Positions 27,479 through 37,124 are shown, numbered from the stretch's first letter. The stretch: DNA of 64,000 bases from an uncultured bacterium (GCA_948467735.1 CAOKFN010000010.1:38543-102542); one strand, 5' to 3'. Program-made: numbers and translations. The notes: generated from the letters alone by a model not told the origin.

Positions 27479-29035
27479 TCAATAGACTTCTGAAATTTTG
27501 ACTACAACACAGTTTTCTATCTCCCTTATGGAACCCTCATAAGGAAATACGGGCATATTATCTAGGATCTTATTCTGTCGGATCCTGTCATACTGCGCTT
27601 CCGCCCCCAGATTTAAGTCCATGCCGCAATAACCGGATAAGACCCCCATCCAAGACCTTCTGTAATTCCCCGCATCAATGGCCCAGCTGCCGAAACGCGC
27701 ATAGGCATTTGCATTCTGATAGGCAGTACTCCGTGTAAACAAGGGGTTGTCCGCAGGTCTTCCCACAAACACTATGGTCTCTCCCTGAGCCAGATATCCC
27801 TCGGAAATCAATTTTCCCGCCACATTCCGCGCCAAAGCGATCGATGCGGTTTTCCCCTCCTTCATTGCCAGCTGGTCGTTGGTGACGGCCGCCAGCTGAA
27901 ACCAGAGGAGCAGCGCCGCCAGCAGGCACCAAGCCCTTTGAAGTCCCCAGCCCATCCTTCCTTCTTTGGGCAGGAATGCACAGCCAAGAGAAATGCTCAT
28001 TGCCATAGCCGCAGACATCAGTATGGATACGGCGTTTCCCACCGCCGCCATAAGAACCGCATTGCACGCCGCGGGCACAAGCATCACACACAAGAGCAGT
28101 AAAACGGCATAGCCCTTGCGATATCGGAACAGCCTGACAAATTGAACCAGAACAACAGACATGCAGAGAATCAGCAGACAAAACATGAATACTTCCATCA
28201 ACGGCAGATCCGCATACATTTTCCTGCCCATAAAATAATCATAATATTGTAGATAACACTCCCTCACGGAATCAGGCAAATTCATAATCATGCCCGTCAG
28301 GCCGGCACTGGACGCGCCTCTGTAATCGGCAAGCCCGACGCCCGCCCTGAACAAAAGCGCCCATACCAGAATCAGGTACAAAACGCCCCCGCAGCCAAGG
28401 GAAAGGACCGAACGCAGAACTAATCTCCGAATCTCTTTTATCTCTTCGCGCATGAGAAGCATTCTGCCAAACGCCGCCAAGAGAAGCAGGCATGTCACGC
28501 CCAGATACGCCTGATAACAAGCCATGGATACGGCGATGCAGCCCCCTCCTAACATCCAGAAGCGTCCCTTTCCACCCCGTATAACGCAGGCGGCGGCAGA
28601 CACACTGAATAAAAACGCGATGCCGTAATTGACCGAGGTATAACAATAAGACAAGGTGGCGCAGACCACGGGACTCGTAATTAAAATCCCTGTAAAGAGT
28701 ACCTTCAGTATTTTGTTTTTTACGTCAAACATATCCAGAATCATGGCGGCGGATACGGAAAAAAGCAGCAGTGCCAAAAGGGTATTCAGCGGTACCGATA
28801 CCACGCCAAAGCGCATTTTGTCAAAATATCGCAGCAGACCTCTTCCCAGCGAGATTTCCCACCTGCCCGATATAAAATTAGACATATGCCAGATTCCATC
28901 CGCATCATTCACCAAGTCTTGGGACATCATGGGAAAATATACCAGCGCTCCCCCCAAAAGGGATCCGAGCAGCCAAAGAAGGTGCTCCCTTATCCATTTA
29001 AAAATCCGTTCTTCCCATTTTCTACAATATGACAT
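27479..29035 (-). CDS. GtrII-like membrane glucosyltransferase-domain protein
   Basis: A 518-residue integral membrane protein with about 12 hydrophobic segments. The N-terminal loop carries acidic residues (DLVNDADGIWHMSNFISGRW) followed by SLGRGLLRYFDKM, the pattern of the Glucos_trans_II (GtrII-like, GT-C fold) family. These proteins modify cell-surface polysaccharides with glucose from a lipid-linked donor. An extracytoplasmic C-terminal tail ends VVKISEVY. The start at 29035 has GAGGA 7 bp upstream; frames from 29041 or 29083 are less well supported. No gtrA/gtrB flippase genes adjoin it. Confidence 0.78.
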   Translation of the reverse strand: MSYCRKWEERIFKWIREHLLWLLGSLLGGALVYFPMMSQDLVNDADGIWHMSNFISGRWEISLGRGLLRYFDKMRFGVVSVPLNTLLALLLFSVSAAMILDMFDVKNKILKVLFTGILITSPVVCATLSYCYTSVNYGIAFLFSVSAAACVIRGGKGRFWMLGGGCIAVSMACYQAYLGVTCLLLLAAFGRMLLMREEIKEIRRLVLRSVLSLGCGGVLYLILVWALLFRAGVGLADYRGASSAGLTGMIMNLPDSVRECYLQYYDYFMGRKMYADLPLMEVFMFCLLILCMSVVLVQFVRLFRYRKGYAVLLLLCVMLVPAACNAVLMAAVGNAVSILMSAAMAMSISLGCAFLPKEGRMGWGLQRAWCLLAALLLWFQLAAVTNDQLAMKEGKTASIALARNVAGKLISEGYLAQGETIVFVGRPADNPLFTRSTAYQNANAYARFGSWAIDAGNYRRSWMGVLSGYCGMDLNLGAEAQYDRIRQNKILDNMPVFPYEGSIREIENCVVVKISEVY

Positions 29036-29095
29036 TGACATTTCCTCAAAAGTCGTCAGGACCCTGCGTCCCTTAAATTTCATTTTATCCGCGCT

Positions 29096-29803
29096 TTATT
29101 GCTTCTGCGCAATCTCCGTGCTTTTCTTGTATATGCTGTGGGCGGGAATCACGCCGCGCACCATGGAGCAGGGATAAATGTTGGAATTCCTGCCAATCAC
29201 CGTTCCGGGATTCAAAACGCTGTTACAGCCCACCTCCACATAATCCCCCAGCATTGCGCCCATTTTTTTCAGGCCGGTCTCCAGCAGGATGCCTTCTCCT
29301 TTGACCGTCACCAAGGTTTTATCGCTTTTCACATTGGATGTAATGGAACCCGCTCCCATATGGGCCTTATATCCCAAGATGCTGTCCCCCACATAGTTAT
29401 AATGGGGCACCTGAACCTTGTTAAACAACACCACGTTTTTCAGCTCGGTGGAGTTGCCCACCACGGCGCCTTTTCCCACAATGGCGCTGCCCCGCACAAA
29501 AGCACAGTGGCGCACCTGCGCGTCCTCGTCTATGATCAGCGGCCCGTTGAGACAGGCGGAGGGCGCAATTTTCGCGCTTTTTGCAATCCAGATATGCTCT
29601 CCTCTTTCTTCAAAAATATCCTTGGAAAGACGCTGGCCCAGACTAATGATAAAATCATGAATTTGAGGCAGTACTTCCCATGGAAATGTCACGCCCGCAA
29701 ACAGCTCGGCCGCAATCGTCTCCTCCAGATGATATAATTCCGAAACCTTAACCGCGTCCATATCTTTTCCTTCCGCTTCCAAATTTTTTCTTTCCTCCGT
29801 CAT
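29096..29803 (-). CDS. Left-handed beta-helix protein, GlmU C-domain-like
   Basis: A protein of about 235 residues containing the hexapeptide repeats of a left-handed beta helix (IWIAKSAKIAPSACLNGPLI, VGKGAVVGNSTELKNVVLF, GAMLGDYVEVGCNSVLNPGT). It is commonly labelled UDP-N-acetylglucosamine pyrophosphorylase because it resembles the acetyltransferase half of GlmU. The pyrophosphorylase domain is absent, so only acetyl- or nucleotidyl-sugar binding or acyl transfer is plausible. I prefer the start at 29803 (AAGGGA 7 bp upstream) over 29821, whose GAGAGG is too close. Confidence 0.8.
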   Translation of the reverse strand: MTEERKNLEAEGKDMDAVKVSELYHLEETIAAELFAGVTFPWEVLPQIHDFIISLGQRLSKDIFEERGEHIWIAKSAKIAPSACLNGPLIIDEDAQVRHCAFVRGSAIVGKGAVVGNSTELKNVVLFNKVQVPHYNYVGDSILGYKAHMGAGSITSNVKSDKTLVTVKGEGILLETGLKKMGAMLGDYVEVGCNSVLNPGTVIGRNSNIYPCSMVRGVIPAHSIYKKSTEIAQKQ

Positions 29804-29899
29804 ATTCCTTTCCCTTGACATTCCTCTCTGGCTCCAAATAATATGTTTCTCCGGATTATATTCTTCTAAACAAAATACGCCGTCCGGGGAAGCGAATTT

Positions 29900-32020
29900 T
29901 CAATTCTTGTAATTGGCGGCCGTCTCCTGAAACTGTGTGTAGAGCGCTCTCTGATTGTTCAGCCTCTTTACATATTCCGTCCTGCGTCCCACAAACCCTT
30001 CCAGCTTGTCCATATACTCCTTTGAGGTGATATTCCCCTCCGCCACCATGGTAAGGCCCTTTTCCCAGCTGGCAGTCAATGCCGGATCCAAAAGGGCCTT
30101 AATGGCTCCCCCCACCACATCGTAAATCATTTCTCCCATCAGGGTGGGGGTTAGTATCTGTGTCTTTTGATTCAATGCCAGATATTCAATATTTACCAGC
30201 TTTTTCAGTATTTCCGCCCGGGTAGCGCTGGTGCCGATGCCGCTCCCCTTAATCTGGGCGCGCAGCTCCTCATCCTCGATAAACTGTCCCGCATTCTCCA
30301 TGGTAAGAATAATGCTGCCGGAATTATAACGTTTCGGCGGAGATGTCTCCCCCTCCTTCACAGCATAGGAATTTACCTTCAGCTTATCGTTTTTCTTCAA
30401 AGCATTCAACAGCTTCATAAATTCCTCGTCGCATTTTATCTCCCCGTCGTTCTCGTCCGGGGCGCCGTCTTTCCGTTCCTGATTACCCGCCGCCTCCGGT
30501 TTCTCCGCTGTTTTGTCCTGATTCTTCGCCGCCTCGGCTTGGTTCTTCGGTATTCCATCCGGATTCTTCGCCGTTCCATCCGGATTTTTCACTGTCCCAT
30601 CCAGATTTTTCGCCGTTACTTTCAGATATCCTTCCTCGATCAGCACCTTAAAATTCGCAAAAAACCTCTCCCCCTTCACCCTGATGCACAGCGCAATTTT
30701 CTGATAGACCGCAGGCGGATAGAAAATGCTCAAAAACCTGCGCGCGATTAGTTCGTACACTTTTGCCGAGAGCGCGGGCAGGGCGTTCAGATTATACAAA
30801 CCCTGACCGGTGGGAACGATGGCATAGTGATCCGTTATCTGTTTGTCATTCACATATCTGGTCTTTGCTATATTCTTATAGCCGCCCAGCTTCAGTATCT
30901 CTCCGGCAAATGCACCGACGGGCCCATAGCCGCGCAGCCCGTCGATATTCTTATGTATTTCCTTGGCCGCTGCCGTAGACAGCACCCGGGCATCCGTTCT
31001 GGGATAAGTCACCATCTTCTTCTCGTATAATTCCTGTACAATCCTCAGAGTCTCGTCAGGGCTGATTTTGAACAGCTTGGAACACTCGTTTTGAAGCTCC
31101 GCCAGATTATATAAAAGCGGAGGATTCTTTTTCTCCTTCGTTCTCCCAATGCTTTCCACCACGGCCTCTCCTGCCGGTTCCTGTTCCAGATATGCAATCA
31201 GACCCTCGGCCTCCGCCTCATCCTTGAATCCGTTTTCCTTATAAAGCTTCGGGGACCCGTACCAGCGAGAGCCTTCCACCGCGCGCCATTCTCCCGTTAT
31301 CGCTTTATCGCTCAGCCCAAAATTCCCCAACACTCTGTAAAAAGGCGTCTTTACAAAGGAACGAATTTCCCTCTCCCTGTTTACCACAATTCCCAGCACA
31401 CAGGTCATTACCCTTCCCACCGAAATCACCGCCCGGTCCCGTTTCAGATAGTCTTTCACCACGCGGCCGTATTTCAGGGTAAGGACTCGGGAAAAATTAA
31501 TCCCCATAAGATAATCTTCTTTTGCGCGCAGATAGGCGGCGTCGCTTAAGCTGTCGTATTCTTTCAGATCTTTTGCCTCACGGATGCCTCTTAAAATTTC
31601 TTCTTCGGTCTGGGAATCAATCCAGACGCGCAGGCGTGTTTTGCCCTGAACGCCCGCCATCTGTTCCACCAGCCTGTATATGTACTCCCCTTCCCGCCCC
31701 GAGTCCGTACACACATAGATCGTGGCCACATCCGGGCGTTTCATAAGGGAGCTTACAATAGTATATTGCCGCTTTACGTTTTCAATCACCTCATATTTAA
31801 AATTTTCCGGAAGAAACGGAATGGTATCAAAACTCCATCTCTTATATTTTTCGTCATAAACCTCCGGATAGCTCATTGTCACCAGATGACCCACGCACCA
31901 TGTGACAATCGTATCCGCCGATTCCAGATAGCCGTCTCTGGACGCCGCGTTTATTTTCAGGGCATTGGCAAACTCTCTCGCCACGCTGGGTTTCTCCGCA
32001 ATAAATAAATTCTTGGCCAT
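29900..32020 (-). CDS. topB: DNA topoisomerase III
   Basis: A 706-residue type IA topoisomerase that relaxes and decatenates DNA. It has the N-terminal Toprim domain (LFIAEKPSVAREFANAL; TDSGREGEYIYRLV) and the catalytic tyrosine in VTYPRTDARVLS near residue 338. A region rich in repeated NPDGTAK-like units (about residues 467-523) interrupts the later core and appears to be a disordered insertion not typical of TopB. Conserved downstream motifs (GSGIGTSATRAEILKKL; LTASWEKGL) show the core resumes. The gene begins 7 bp after the EAL-protein gene, so they are co-transcribed. Confidence 0.93.
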   Translation of the reverse strand: MAKNLFIAEKPSVAREFANALKINAASRDGYLESADTIVTWCVGHLVTMSYPEVYDEKYKRWSFDTIPFLPENFKYEVIENVKRQYTIVSSLMKRPDVATIYVCTDSGREGEYIYRLVEQMAGVQGKTRLRVWIDSQTEEEILRGIREAKDLKEYDSLSDAAYLRAKEDYLMGINFSRVLTLKYGRVVKDYLKRDRAVISVGRVMTCVLGIVVNREREIRSFVKTPFYRVLGNFGLSDKAITGEWRAVEGSRWYGSPKLYKENGFKDEAEAEGLIAYLEQEPAGEAVVESIGRTKEKKNPPLLYNLAELQNECSKLFKISPDETLRIVQELYEKKMVTYPRTDARVLSTAAAKEIHKNIDGLRGYGPVGAFAGEILKLGGYKNIAKTRYVNDKQITDHYAIVPTGQGLYNLNALPALSAKVYELIARRFLSIFYPPAVYQKIALCIRVKGERFFANFKVLIEEGYLKVTAKNLDGTVKNPDGTAKNPDGIPKNQAEAAKNQDKTAEKPEAAGNQERKDGAPDENDGEIKCDEEFMKLLNALKKNDKLKVNSYAVKEGETSPPKRYNSGSIILTMENAGQFIEDEELRAQIKGSGIGTSATRAEILKKLVNIEYLALNQKTQILTPTLMGEMIYDVVGGAIKALLDPALTASWEKGLTMVAEGNITSKEYMDKLEGFVGRRTEYVKRLNNQRALYTQFQETAANYKN
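30450..30620 (-). repeat. In-frame low-complexity repeats inside topB
   Basis: Degenerate tandem units of about 21 bp encode NPDG(T/I)(A/P)K and related NQDKTAEK sequences. They lie between two conserved TopB blocks, so the enzyme tolerates the insertion. Confidence 0.7.
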
Positions 32021-32027
32021 GGATACT

Positions 32028-33755
32028 TTAGTCTGTCCTTCCTTCTTTTAATACCGCCTCCATTTCCACCGGGGACAAGGGCTTACTGAACAGATACCCC
32101 TGAATCGCATCGCAGCCGATGGTATCCAGATATCTGTACTGTTCCTCTTCCTCCACGCCCTCGGCAATGGACTCGAAGCCCAGCGCCTTTACCATATTGA
32201 CGATGGATTCCGTAATCACCCGGGTGGCGGAATCCGTGAGCACCGTGTCGATAAAGGTCTTGTCGATTTTCAAGGTATCGATGGGCAGTTTTTTCAGATA
32301 AGCCAGCGAGGAAAATCCCGTGCCGAAATCGTCCAGCGAAATTCTGACTCCCTGATTCTTCAGCATGGTCAGCTTTTCATACACAGCCTCAAAGTCCTCT
32401 ATCAGCACGCTCTCCGTGATCTCCAATTCGATTTCATTGGGCGATACGCCATATTTATTCAACGTATTGACTATGGAATCGACAAAATCATCCTTTTTAT
32501 ACTGCAGCGCCGAAATATTGATGGACATGACAAAGGGAAATCCGAACTGCGTCCTCCACATGGCATACTGCCTTATGCTTTGATCCACCACCCATCTGCC
32601 GATAGGGATAATCGCGCCGTTTTTTTCCGCCGCAGGAATAAAAACGGAGGGCTGGATAAAATGGGAATCCTCATCCTGCCACCGAATCAGCGCCTCCACC
32701 CCCCGGAGCTTCCTGTTGTTCGCATAGTACTGGGGCTGATAATATAAGATGAACTTCTCATTGCTGATGGCCTTTTTCAGCTTTTCTTCCAATTCGATTG
32801 CGCCAAGAAAATCATCCATGAACGAGGTATCAAAATAATGAATCGTATCCTTGCCCAAGGACTTTCCCTTAAAAACCGCTATCTCCGCACAATTAATCAG
32901 CTCCAAGGCCGAATCAGCCGCCTTCGGATATTCAGCCACGCCTATGCTCACCGTGATGGAAATCTCCTGACCTCCGATAAGCTTAAACGGATTCTTCAAG
33001 CGTTTCTGAATCACCTTATGTAAAGCCTCCACGCTTGTTTTCCCCTCCGGATGGTATATCGCAATGCAGTACACGTCGCTGTGGAGGTGACAGGCTATGA
33101 TATTGTCTCTGCACAGCTCCTTGATAAAACCGCCGAACTGCTGTACCAGCTCGTCTCCGATCATAATTCCCTGACCGTCATTGATATTTTTGAAATCATC
33201 CACATCAATCACCATGATACTGACAACATGATGATATTCCGCCGCTCTTTTAATGGATTCGCTTAAAAGACGCACAAAATAATTGCGGTTGTAAAGCCCT
33301 GTCATACTGTCATAGTAAGCCATGTAGATAAGCTCGTCATTCTGTGAACGGGACTTCGTAATATCATTGATATAAATAACCTTATCCGCGGGCTGTCCCT
33401 CTTTTGTATAGCACACCTCCACGTTAAACTGCATCCAGCTGCGCTTATCCTTCAAAAGACATTCCACCGTCGCGGTCTCCTCCCCTGTGGATTCCAGAAA
33501 GAGAACGTTCCTCAGACGCATTGCATACTGCTCGTCAACCGCATCAAGAATTTTAAATATATCGCTCATGCTTTGGACGTCAAAATCAAAGAAATCCTTC
33601 CACTGTCCCAGCGTACATACCAGTTTATTCTCAAAAGAACAGTACAGAAATGCCCCCACCGCCGACTTGCAGACCTGCTGGTACATCCTTTCTCTCTCTG
33701 ATAATTCCCGGTTTCTTGCCGTCAGCTCATCTACCTGCTCGCTTAATTCACTCAT
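32028..33755 (-). CDS. Cyclic-di-GMP phosphodiesterase (PAS-like / degenerate GGDEF / EAL)
   Basis: A 575-residue cytoplasmic protein with an N-terminal coiled coil, a PAS-like sensor (about 25-140), a GGDEF domain and an EAL domain. The GGDEF signature is replaced by HLHSDVYC, so cyclase activity is not expected; such domains often bind GTP or c-di-GMP as regulators. The EAL domain is complete: GVEALIRW, IELEITES, SLDDFGTGFSSLAYLKKLPI, LKIDK and EGVEEEEQYRYL. It should hydrolyse c-di-GMP. The start at 33755 follows GGGG; a longer frame runs into the dispersed repeat at 33830-33925 and is rejected. Confidence 0.9.
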   Translation of the reverse strand: MSELSEQVDELTARNRELSERERMYQQVCKSAVGAFLYCSFENKLVCTLGQWKDFFDFDVQSMSDIFKILDAVDEQYAMRLRNVLFLESTGEETATVECLLKDKRSWMQFNVEVCYTKEGQPADKVIYINDITKSRSQNDELIYMAYYDSMTGLYNRNYFVRLLSESIKRAAEYHHVVSIMVIDVDDFKNINDGQGIMIGDELVQQFGGFIKELCRDNIIACHLHSDVYCIAIYHPEGKTSVEALHKVIQKRLKNPFKLIGGQEISITVSIGVAEYPKAADSALELINCAEIAVFKGKSLGKDTIHYFDTSFMDDFLGAIELEEKLKKAISNEKFILYYQPQYYANNRKLRGVEALIRWQDEDSHFIQPSVFIPAAEKNGAIIPIGRWVVDQSIRQYAMWRTQFGFPFVMSINISALQYKKDDFVDSIVNTLNKYGVSPNEIELEITESVLIEDFEAVYEKLTMLKNQGVRISLDDFGTGFSSLAYLKKLPIDTLKIDKTFIDTVLTDSATRVITESIVNMVKALGFESIAEGVEEEEQYRYLDTIGCDAIQGYLFSKPLSPVEMEAVLKEGRTD

Positions 33756-33829
33756 ATTTATATCCCCATGTAAGGAACTGCCAATCCATCTTCCCATTCG
33801 GCTTTTTTGTCCCCAGCCGCAAAATAATT

Positions 33830-33925
33830 TATACTGACGGCTGCCAAACTTTGCCAAGCCGCCCGACTCACAAGCGGAAAGCATCATGAGCAGGCGGCAG
33901 ATTATACCGCTCGCGAGTAAAAATG
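33830..33925. repeat. Dispersed palindromic element, copy A
   Basis: An element of about 96 bp starting TATACTGACGGCTGCC and ending GAGTAAAAATG. It contains CTCACAAGCGG and, 38 bp later, CCGCTCGCGAG as inverted arms. It shares most positions with copy B at 50776-50873 and the left half of copy C at 54553-54642. It lies upstream of the EAL gene but in the orientation opposite to it. The rest of the 33926-34039 interval shows nothing beyond a short GGCCGTTTTGGCC hairpin. Confidence 0.65.
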
Positions 33926-34039
33926 CGCAGGTATCGATTCACAGTTCCTATGCCCTATCAAATCCCGGCCGTTTTGGCCGTATCTCTCAAATGTCCCGCC
34001 TCAAATCCATAGAACGCTTCTCTCTATAAAATCAAATGA

Positions 34040-35125
34040 TTACCTGCCGGAAATATATCCCTGTGCCTTTAGTAATTCCGCGCAGAGAATCGCGCCGCCC
34101 GCCGCGCCCCTGACGGTATTGTGGGATAATCCCACAAATTTATAGTCAAACAGGGTATCCTCCCGAAGCCGGCCCACGCTGACGCCCATGCCCCTCTCAT
34201 AATCCACATCCAAGGCTACCTGCGGCCTGTTGTCGTCTTCCAGATACCGGATAAACTGCTTCGGCGCGCTGGGAAGATTCAACCTCTGGGGTTCCCCGCG
34301 AAACTCCTCCAGCTTCCGAATCAGCTCTTCCTTGGAAGGCTTCTGCTTAAACTTCACAAACACCGCCGCCGTATGTCCGTTTAAAACCGGTACCCGGATG
34401 CACTGGCAGGTAATCAGAGGACTCTCCGCGGGAACAATGACGCCGTCCTGAATCCTGCCCCAGATGCGCAGGGGTTCCTTTTCGCTTTTCTCTTCCTCAC
34501 CGCCGATATAGGGAATGATATTCCCCACCATTTCCGGCCAGTCCTTGAAGGTCTTGCCCGCCCCGGAGATTGCCTGATACGTGGTGGCTGCCACCTGAAC
34601 CGGCTCAAATTCCTTCCATGCGGTGAGCACGGGCGCATAGCTTTGAATGGAGCAGTTGGGCTTTACCGCCACAAAACCTCTCGTGGTTCCCAAGCGCTTC
34701 TTCTGAAATTCGATGACTTCCATATGCTCCGGATTAATCTCCGGCACTACCATGGGGACGTCGGGCGTCCATCTGTGGGCGCTGTTATTGGACACAACCG
34801 GAGTCTCCGTCTTGGCGTAATCCTCCTCGATTTTCTTGATTTCTTCCTTGGTCATATCCACGGCGCTGAACACAAAGTCCACTTGGGAAGCAGCCTTCTC
34901 CACCTCGTTCACATCCATGACCACCAGTCTTTTGACCGCTTCCGGCATGGGGGTATCCATCTTCCATCTATCGCCCACCGCCTCTTCGTAGGTTTTTCCC
35001 GCGGAGCGGGGGCTTGCCGCGATGGTTGTCACCTCGAACCACGGATGATTCTCCAACAGAGAGATAAATCTCTGTCCTACCATACCTGTCCCGCCTAAAA
35101 TACCAACCTTTAACTTTTCACTCAT
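34040..35125 (-). CDS. asd: Aspartate-semialdehyde dehydrogenase
   Basis: A 361-residue enzyme that reduces aspartyl-phosphate to aspartate-semialdehyde with NADPH, the branch-point step toward lysine, threonine and methionine. The Rossmann motif is GILGGTGMVGQRF, the catalytic cysteine is Cys158 in VKPNCSIQS, and the active-site histidine lies in IRVPVLNGHTA. The length and motifs fit the archaeal/fungal-type ASADH rather than the E. coli type. No other lysine-pathway gene adjoins it. It follows argH with a 220-bp gap that holds two long inverted repeats. Confidence 0.95.
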   Translation of the reverse strand: MSEKLKVGILGGTGMVGQRFISLLENHPWFEVTTIAASPRSAGKTYEEAVGDRWKMDTPMPEAVKRLVVMDVNEVEKAASQVDFVFSAVDMTKEEIKKIEEDYAKTETPVVSNNSAHRWTPDVPMVVPEINPEHMEVIEFQKKRLGTTRGFVAVKPNCSIQSYAPVLTAWKEFEPVQVAATTYQAISGAGKTFKDWPEMVGNIIPYIGGEEEKSEKEPLRIWGRIQDGVIVPAESPLITCQCIRVPVLNGHTAAVFVKFKQKPSKEELIRKLEEFRGEPQRLNLPSAPKQFIRYLEDDNRPQVALDVDYERGMGVSVGRLREDTLFDYKFVGLSHNTVRGAAGGAILCAELLKAQGYISGR

Positions 35126-35162
35126 AATGATTCTCCTATTCCAGTCCCGTCTCTTCGCTGCA

Positions 35163-35225
35163 GCGCCCCTATAGGGGAGTAATTTTCATTTGTAAAGAGC
35201 ACAAATGAAAATTCTCCCGGGCGCT
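35163..35225. repeat. Long inverted repeat 1 between argH and asd
   Basis: Outer arms GCGCCC/GGGCGC flank GGGAG-AATTTTCATTTGT and its complement ACAAATGAAAATT-CTCCC around a 7-nt centre. The hairpin covers about 63 bp. No U-tract follows on the minus strand, so it is not an ordinary terminator. It could be a palindromic mobile element or a processing or attenuation hairpin. Confidence 0.6.
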
Positions 35226-35259
35226 TCCGCTCCGAGACTGTTTTTTAGTTTTGTTTTCG

Positions 35260-35314
35260 GTTCCCATTTATGGGAGCTTGTTCCGTTTTTATTCCAGTTT
35301 CCATAAATGGGAAC
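35260..35314. repeat. Long inverted repeat 2 between argH and asd
   Basis: GTTCCCATTTATGG at 35260-35273 and its exact reverse complement CCATAAATGGGAAC at 35301-35314, separated by 27 bp. As with the first repeat, no run of U follows on the transcribed minus strand. Confidence 0.6.
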
Positions 35315-35345
35315 TTGTTTTGCTCTCTGCGCTGCGGCGGTGTTT

Positions 35346-36722
35346 TTATTCCGCCAAGTATGTCTTATATTTTTTTATGGACTCACGCATGGCATCCGGG
35401 CCGGGGGCTCCTGTGGTTAGGCGCTTTCCGACGCAGGTTTCCAGAGATACCGCCTCGTAAATGTCCGAATCAAATTTGTCGCTGATTGCTCTCAGTTCCT
35501 CCAGAGACAATCGGTCGATGGACGTATTTTTTTCAATGCAGTACAGCACCAGTCTGCCGATGATCCCGTGGGCATCCCGGAAGGGCACGCCCTTTCCCGC
35601 CAGATAATCCGCCGCGTCGGTAGCGTTGGTAAAGCCGTTCATGGCGCTTTCGGCCATGCGCGATTTTTTAAATTTCATGGTGCGAAGCATCCCTGTAAAC
35701 AAAATCAGGCTTCTTTTCACCGTGTCCATGGCGTCAAAGGCCGCTTCCTTGTCTTCCTGCATATCTTTATTATAGGCAAGAGGAAGTCCCTTCATGGTGG
35801 TGAGCAGGGACATCAGCGCCCCGTATACCCGCCCCGTCTTGCCCCGCACCAGCTCCGCGATATCGGGATTCTTCTTCTGAGGCATAATGCTGCTTCCGGT
35901 CGAAAAGCCATCGTCAATTTCCACAAACTGATACTCGTTGGAATTCCAGATGATAATCTCCTCGGAAAAACGGCTCAAATGCATCATAACCGTGGACAAA
36001 GCCGCCAGAAATTCTATCAGATAATCCCTGTCCGACACGGAATCCATGCTGTTCTGCGTCGGCCCCGCAAAACCCAGCAGCGCGGCGGTATATTCCCTGT
36101 CCAGAGGATATGTGGTCCCGGCCAGCGCCCCGGCCCCCAGCGGACAGTAATTCATCCTTTGGTAAATATCCCTCATGCGCTCCCTGTCCCGCCGAAACAT
36201 CTCAAAATAAGCGCCGTAATGATGAGCCAAGGTAATGGGCTGCGCTTTCTGGAGATGGGTAAACCCCGGCATATACGTCTCCACATGCTCCTCCATAACG
36301 GTTAAAATCACGCCCAAAAGCTCCTTTAACAGCGCGTCCGTCTCCTGAACCTGCTGCCTCGTATAGAGGCGCATGTCCAGCGCCACCTGATCATTGCGGC
36401 TCCTTCCGGTGTGAAGCTTCTTGCCCGCCTCGCCGATGCGCTCTATCAAATGAGCCTCCACAAAGCTGTGAATGTCCTCGCAGGAATCGTCGATCACAAG
36501 CCTGCCTTTCTCCACATCCTCCAAGATGCCCCGAAGCCCCCGCAGGATGTCGTCCTTCTCCTTTTCCGTGAGGATTTTCTGCTTGGCAAGCATGGTCACG
36601 TGGGCGATGCTGCCCTCGATATCCTGCCGAAAAAGGCGTTTGTCAAAGCTTATGGATGCGTTGAATTCATATGCCAGCCTGTCCGTTTCACCCGTAAAAC
36701 GCCCTCCCCATAATTGTGCCAT
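35346..36722 (-). CDS. argH: Argininosuccinate lyase
   Basis: A 458-residue enzyme of the fumarase/aspartase superfamily that splits argininosuccinate into arginine and fumarate, the last step of arginine synthesis. It has the family signature GSSIMPQKKNPD, the KLHTGRSRNDQVALDMRLY segment and the THLQKAQPITLAHH segment with the active-site residues. The start at 36722 follows GGGAGG 9 bp upstream; the frame is open to 36800 but that part is leader. No argG is adjacent in this window. A good promoter is at 36804-36832. Confidence 0.96.
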   Translation of the reverse strand: MAQLWGGRFTGETDRLAYEFNASISFDKRLFRQDIEGSIAHVTMLAKQKILTEKEKDDILRGLRGILEDVEKGRLVIDDSCEDIHSFVEAHLIERIGEAGKKLHTGRSRNDQVALDMRLYTRQQVQETDALLKELLGVILTVMEEHVETYMPGFTHLQKAQPITLAHHYGAYFEMFRRDRERMRDIYQRMNYCPLGAGALAGTTYPLDREYTAALLGFAGPTQNSMDSVSDRDYLIEFLAALSTVMMHLSRFSEEIIIWNSNEYQFVEIDDGFSTGSSIMPQKKNPDIAELVRGKTGRVYGALMSLLTTMKGLPLAYNKDMQEDKEAAFDAMDTVKRSLILFTGMLRTMKFKKSRMAESAMNGFTNATDAADYLAGKGVPFRDAHGIIGRLVLYCIEKNTSIDRLSLEELRAISDKFDSDIYEAVSLETCVGKRLTTGAPGPDAMRESIKKYKTYLAE

Positions 36723-36803
36723 AGATTGACACCTCCCTGTCTGCCTTGGTGAACATAAGTTCTCGTTTGTGTAACTATTTGTAAAAATTACCTTCATCAA
36801 GTT

Positions 36804-36832
36804 ATCTTACCATAAATCACGCGGTAATGCAA
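36804..36832 (-). promoter_or_regulatory. argH promoter
   Basis: Minus strand -35 TTGCAT (36827-36832), 17-bp spacer, -10 TAAGAT (36804-36809), leader of about 75 nt. No ARG box of known consensus is evident. Confidence 0.6.
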
Positions 36833-36855
36833 GTTTTCCAATCACACTTCGGCGG

Positions 36856-37041
36856 ATGGGGATTCCACAGCAGGGGATTCCGCTGAAAATCCTGCGGCAT
36901 GAATTATATGGAGATAATATTGAGCCGAATGATTTTATTATGATCAACACAGAAAACGTTTTGGATGAAGATACAGGAAAGCCGTATAGGAAGGATGCGT
37001 CCGCACGGAAAATTTATGCGTCAAAGAACGGACCGGAATAA
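36856..37041 (+). pseudogene. Possible gene fragment
   Basis: A plus-strand frame of 61 codons beginning MGIPQQGIPLKILRHELYGD with codon use like that of real genes, but no ribosome site and no recognised family. It may be the remnant of a longer protein. The 36833-37124 interval otherwise contains nothing I can support. Confidence 0.25.
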
Positions 37042-37124
37042 AACTGCATTGACGCAGCGGATCTGATAACGCCCGATTATGACTGCATAAGCGCGGAATG
37101 TCTATGCCGCGCCAGCCCCAAATT

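Noticed and set aside
33756..34039. c-di-GMP riboswitch near the EAL gene
   Set aside because: No GEMM-type core is present. The structured sequence is the dispersed element found also at two unrelated genes.
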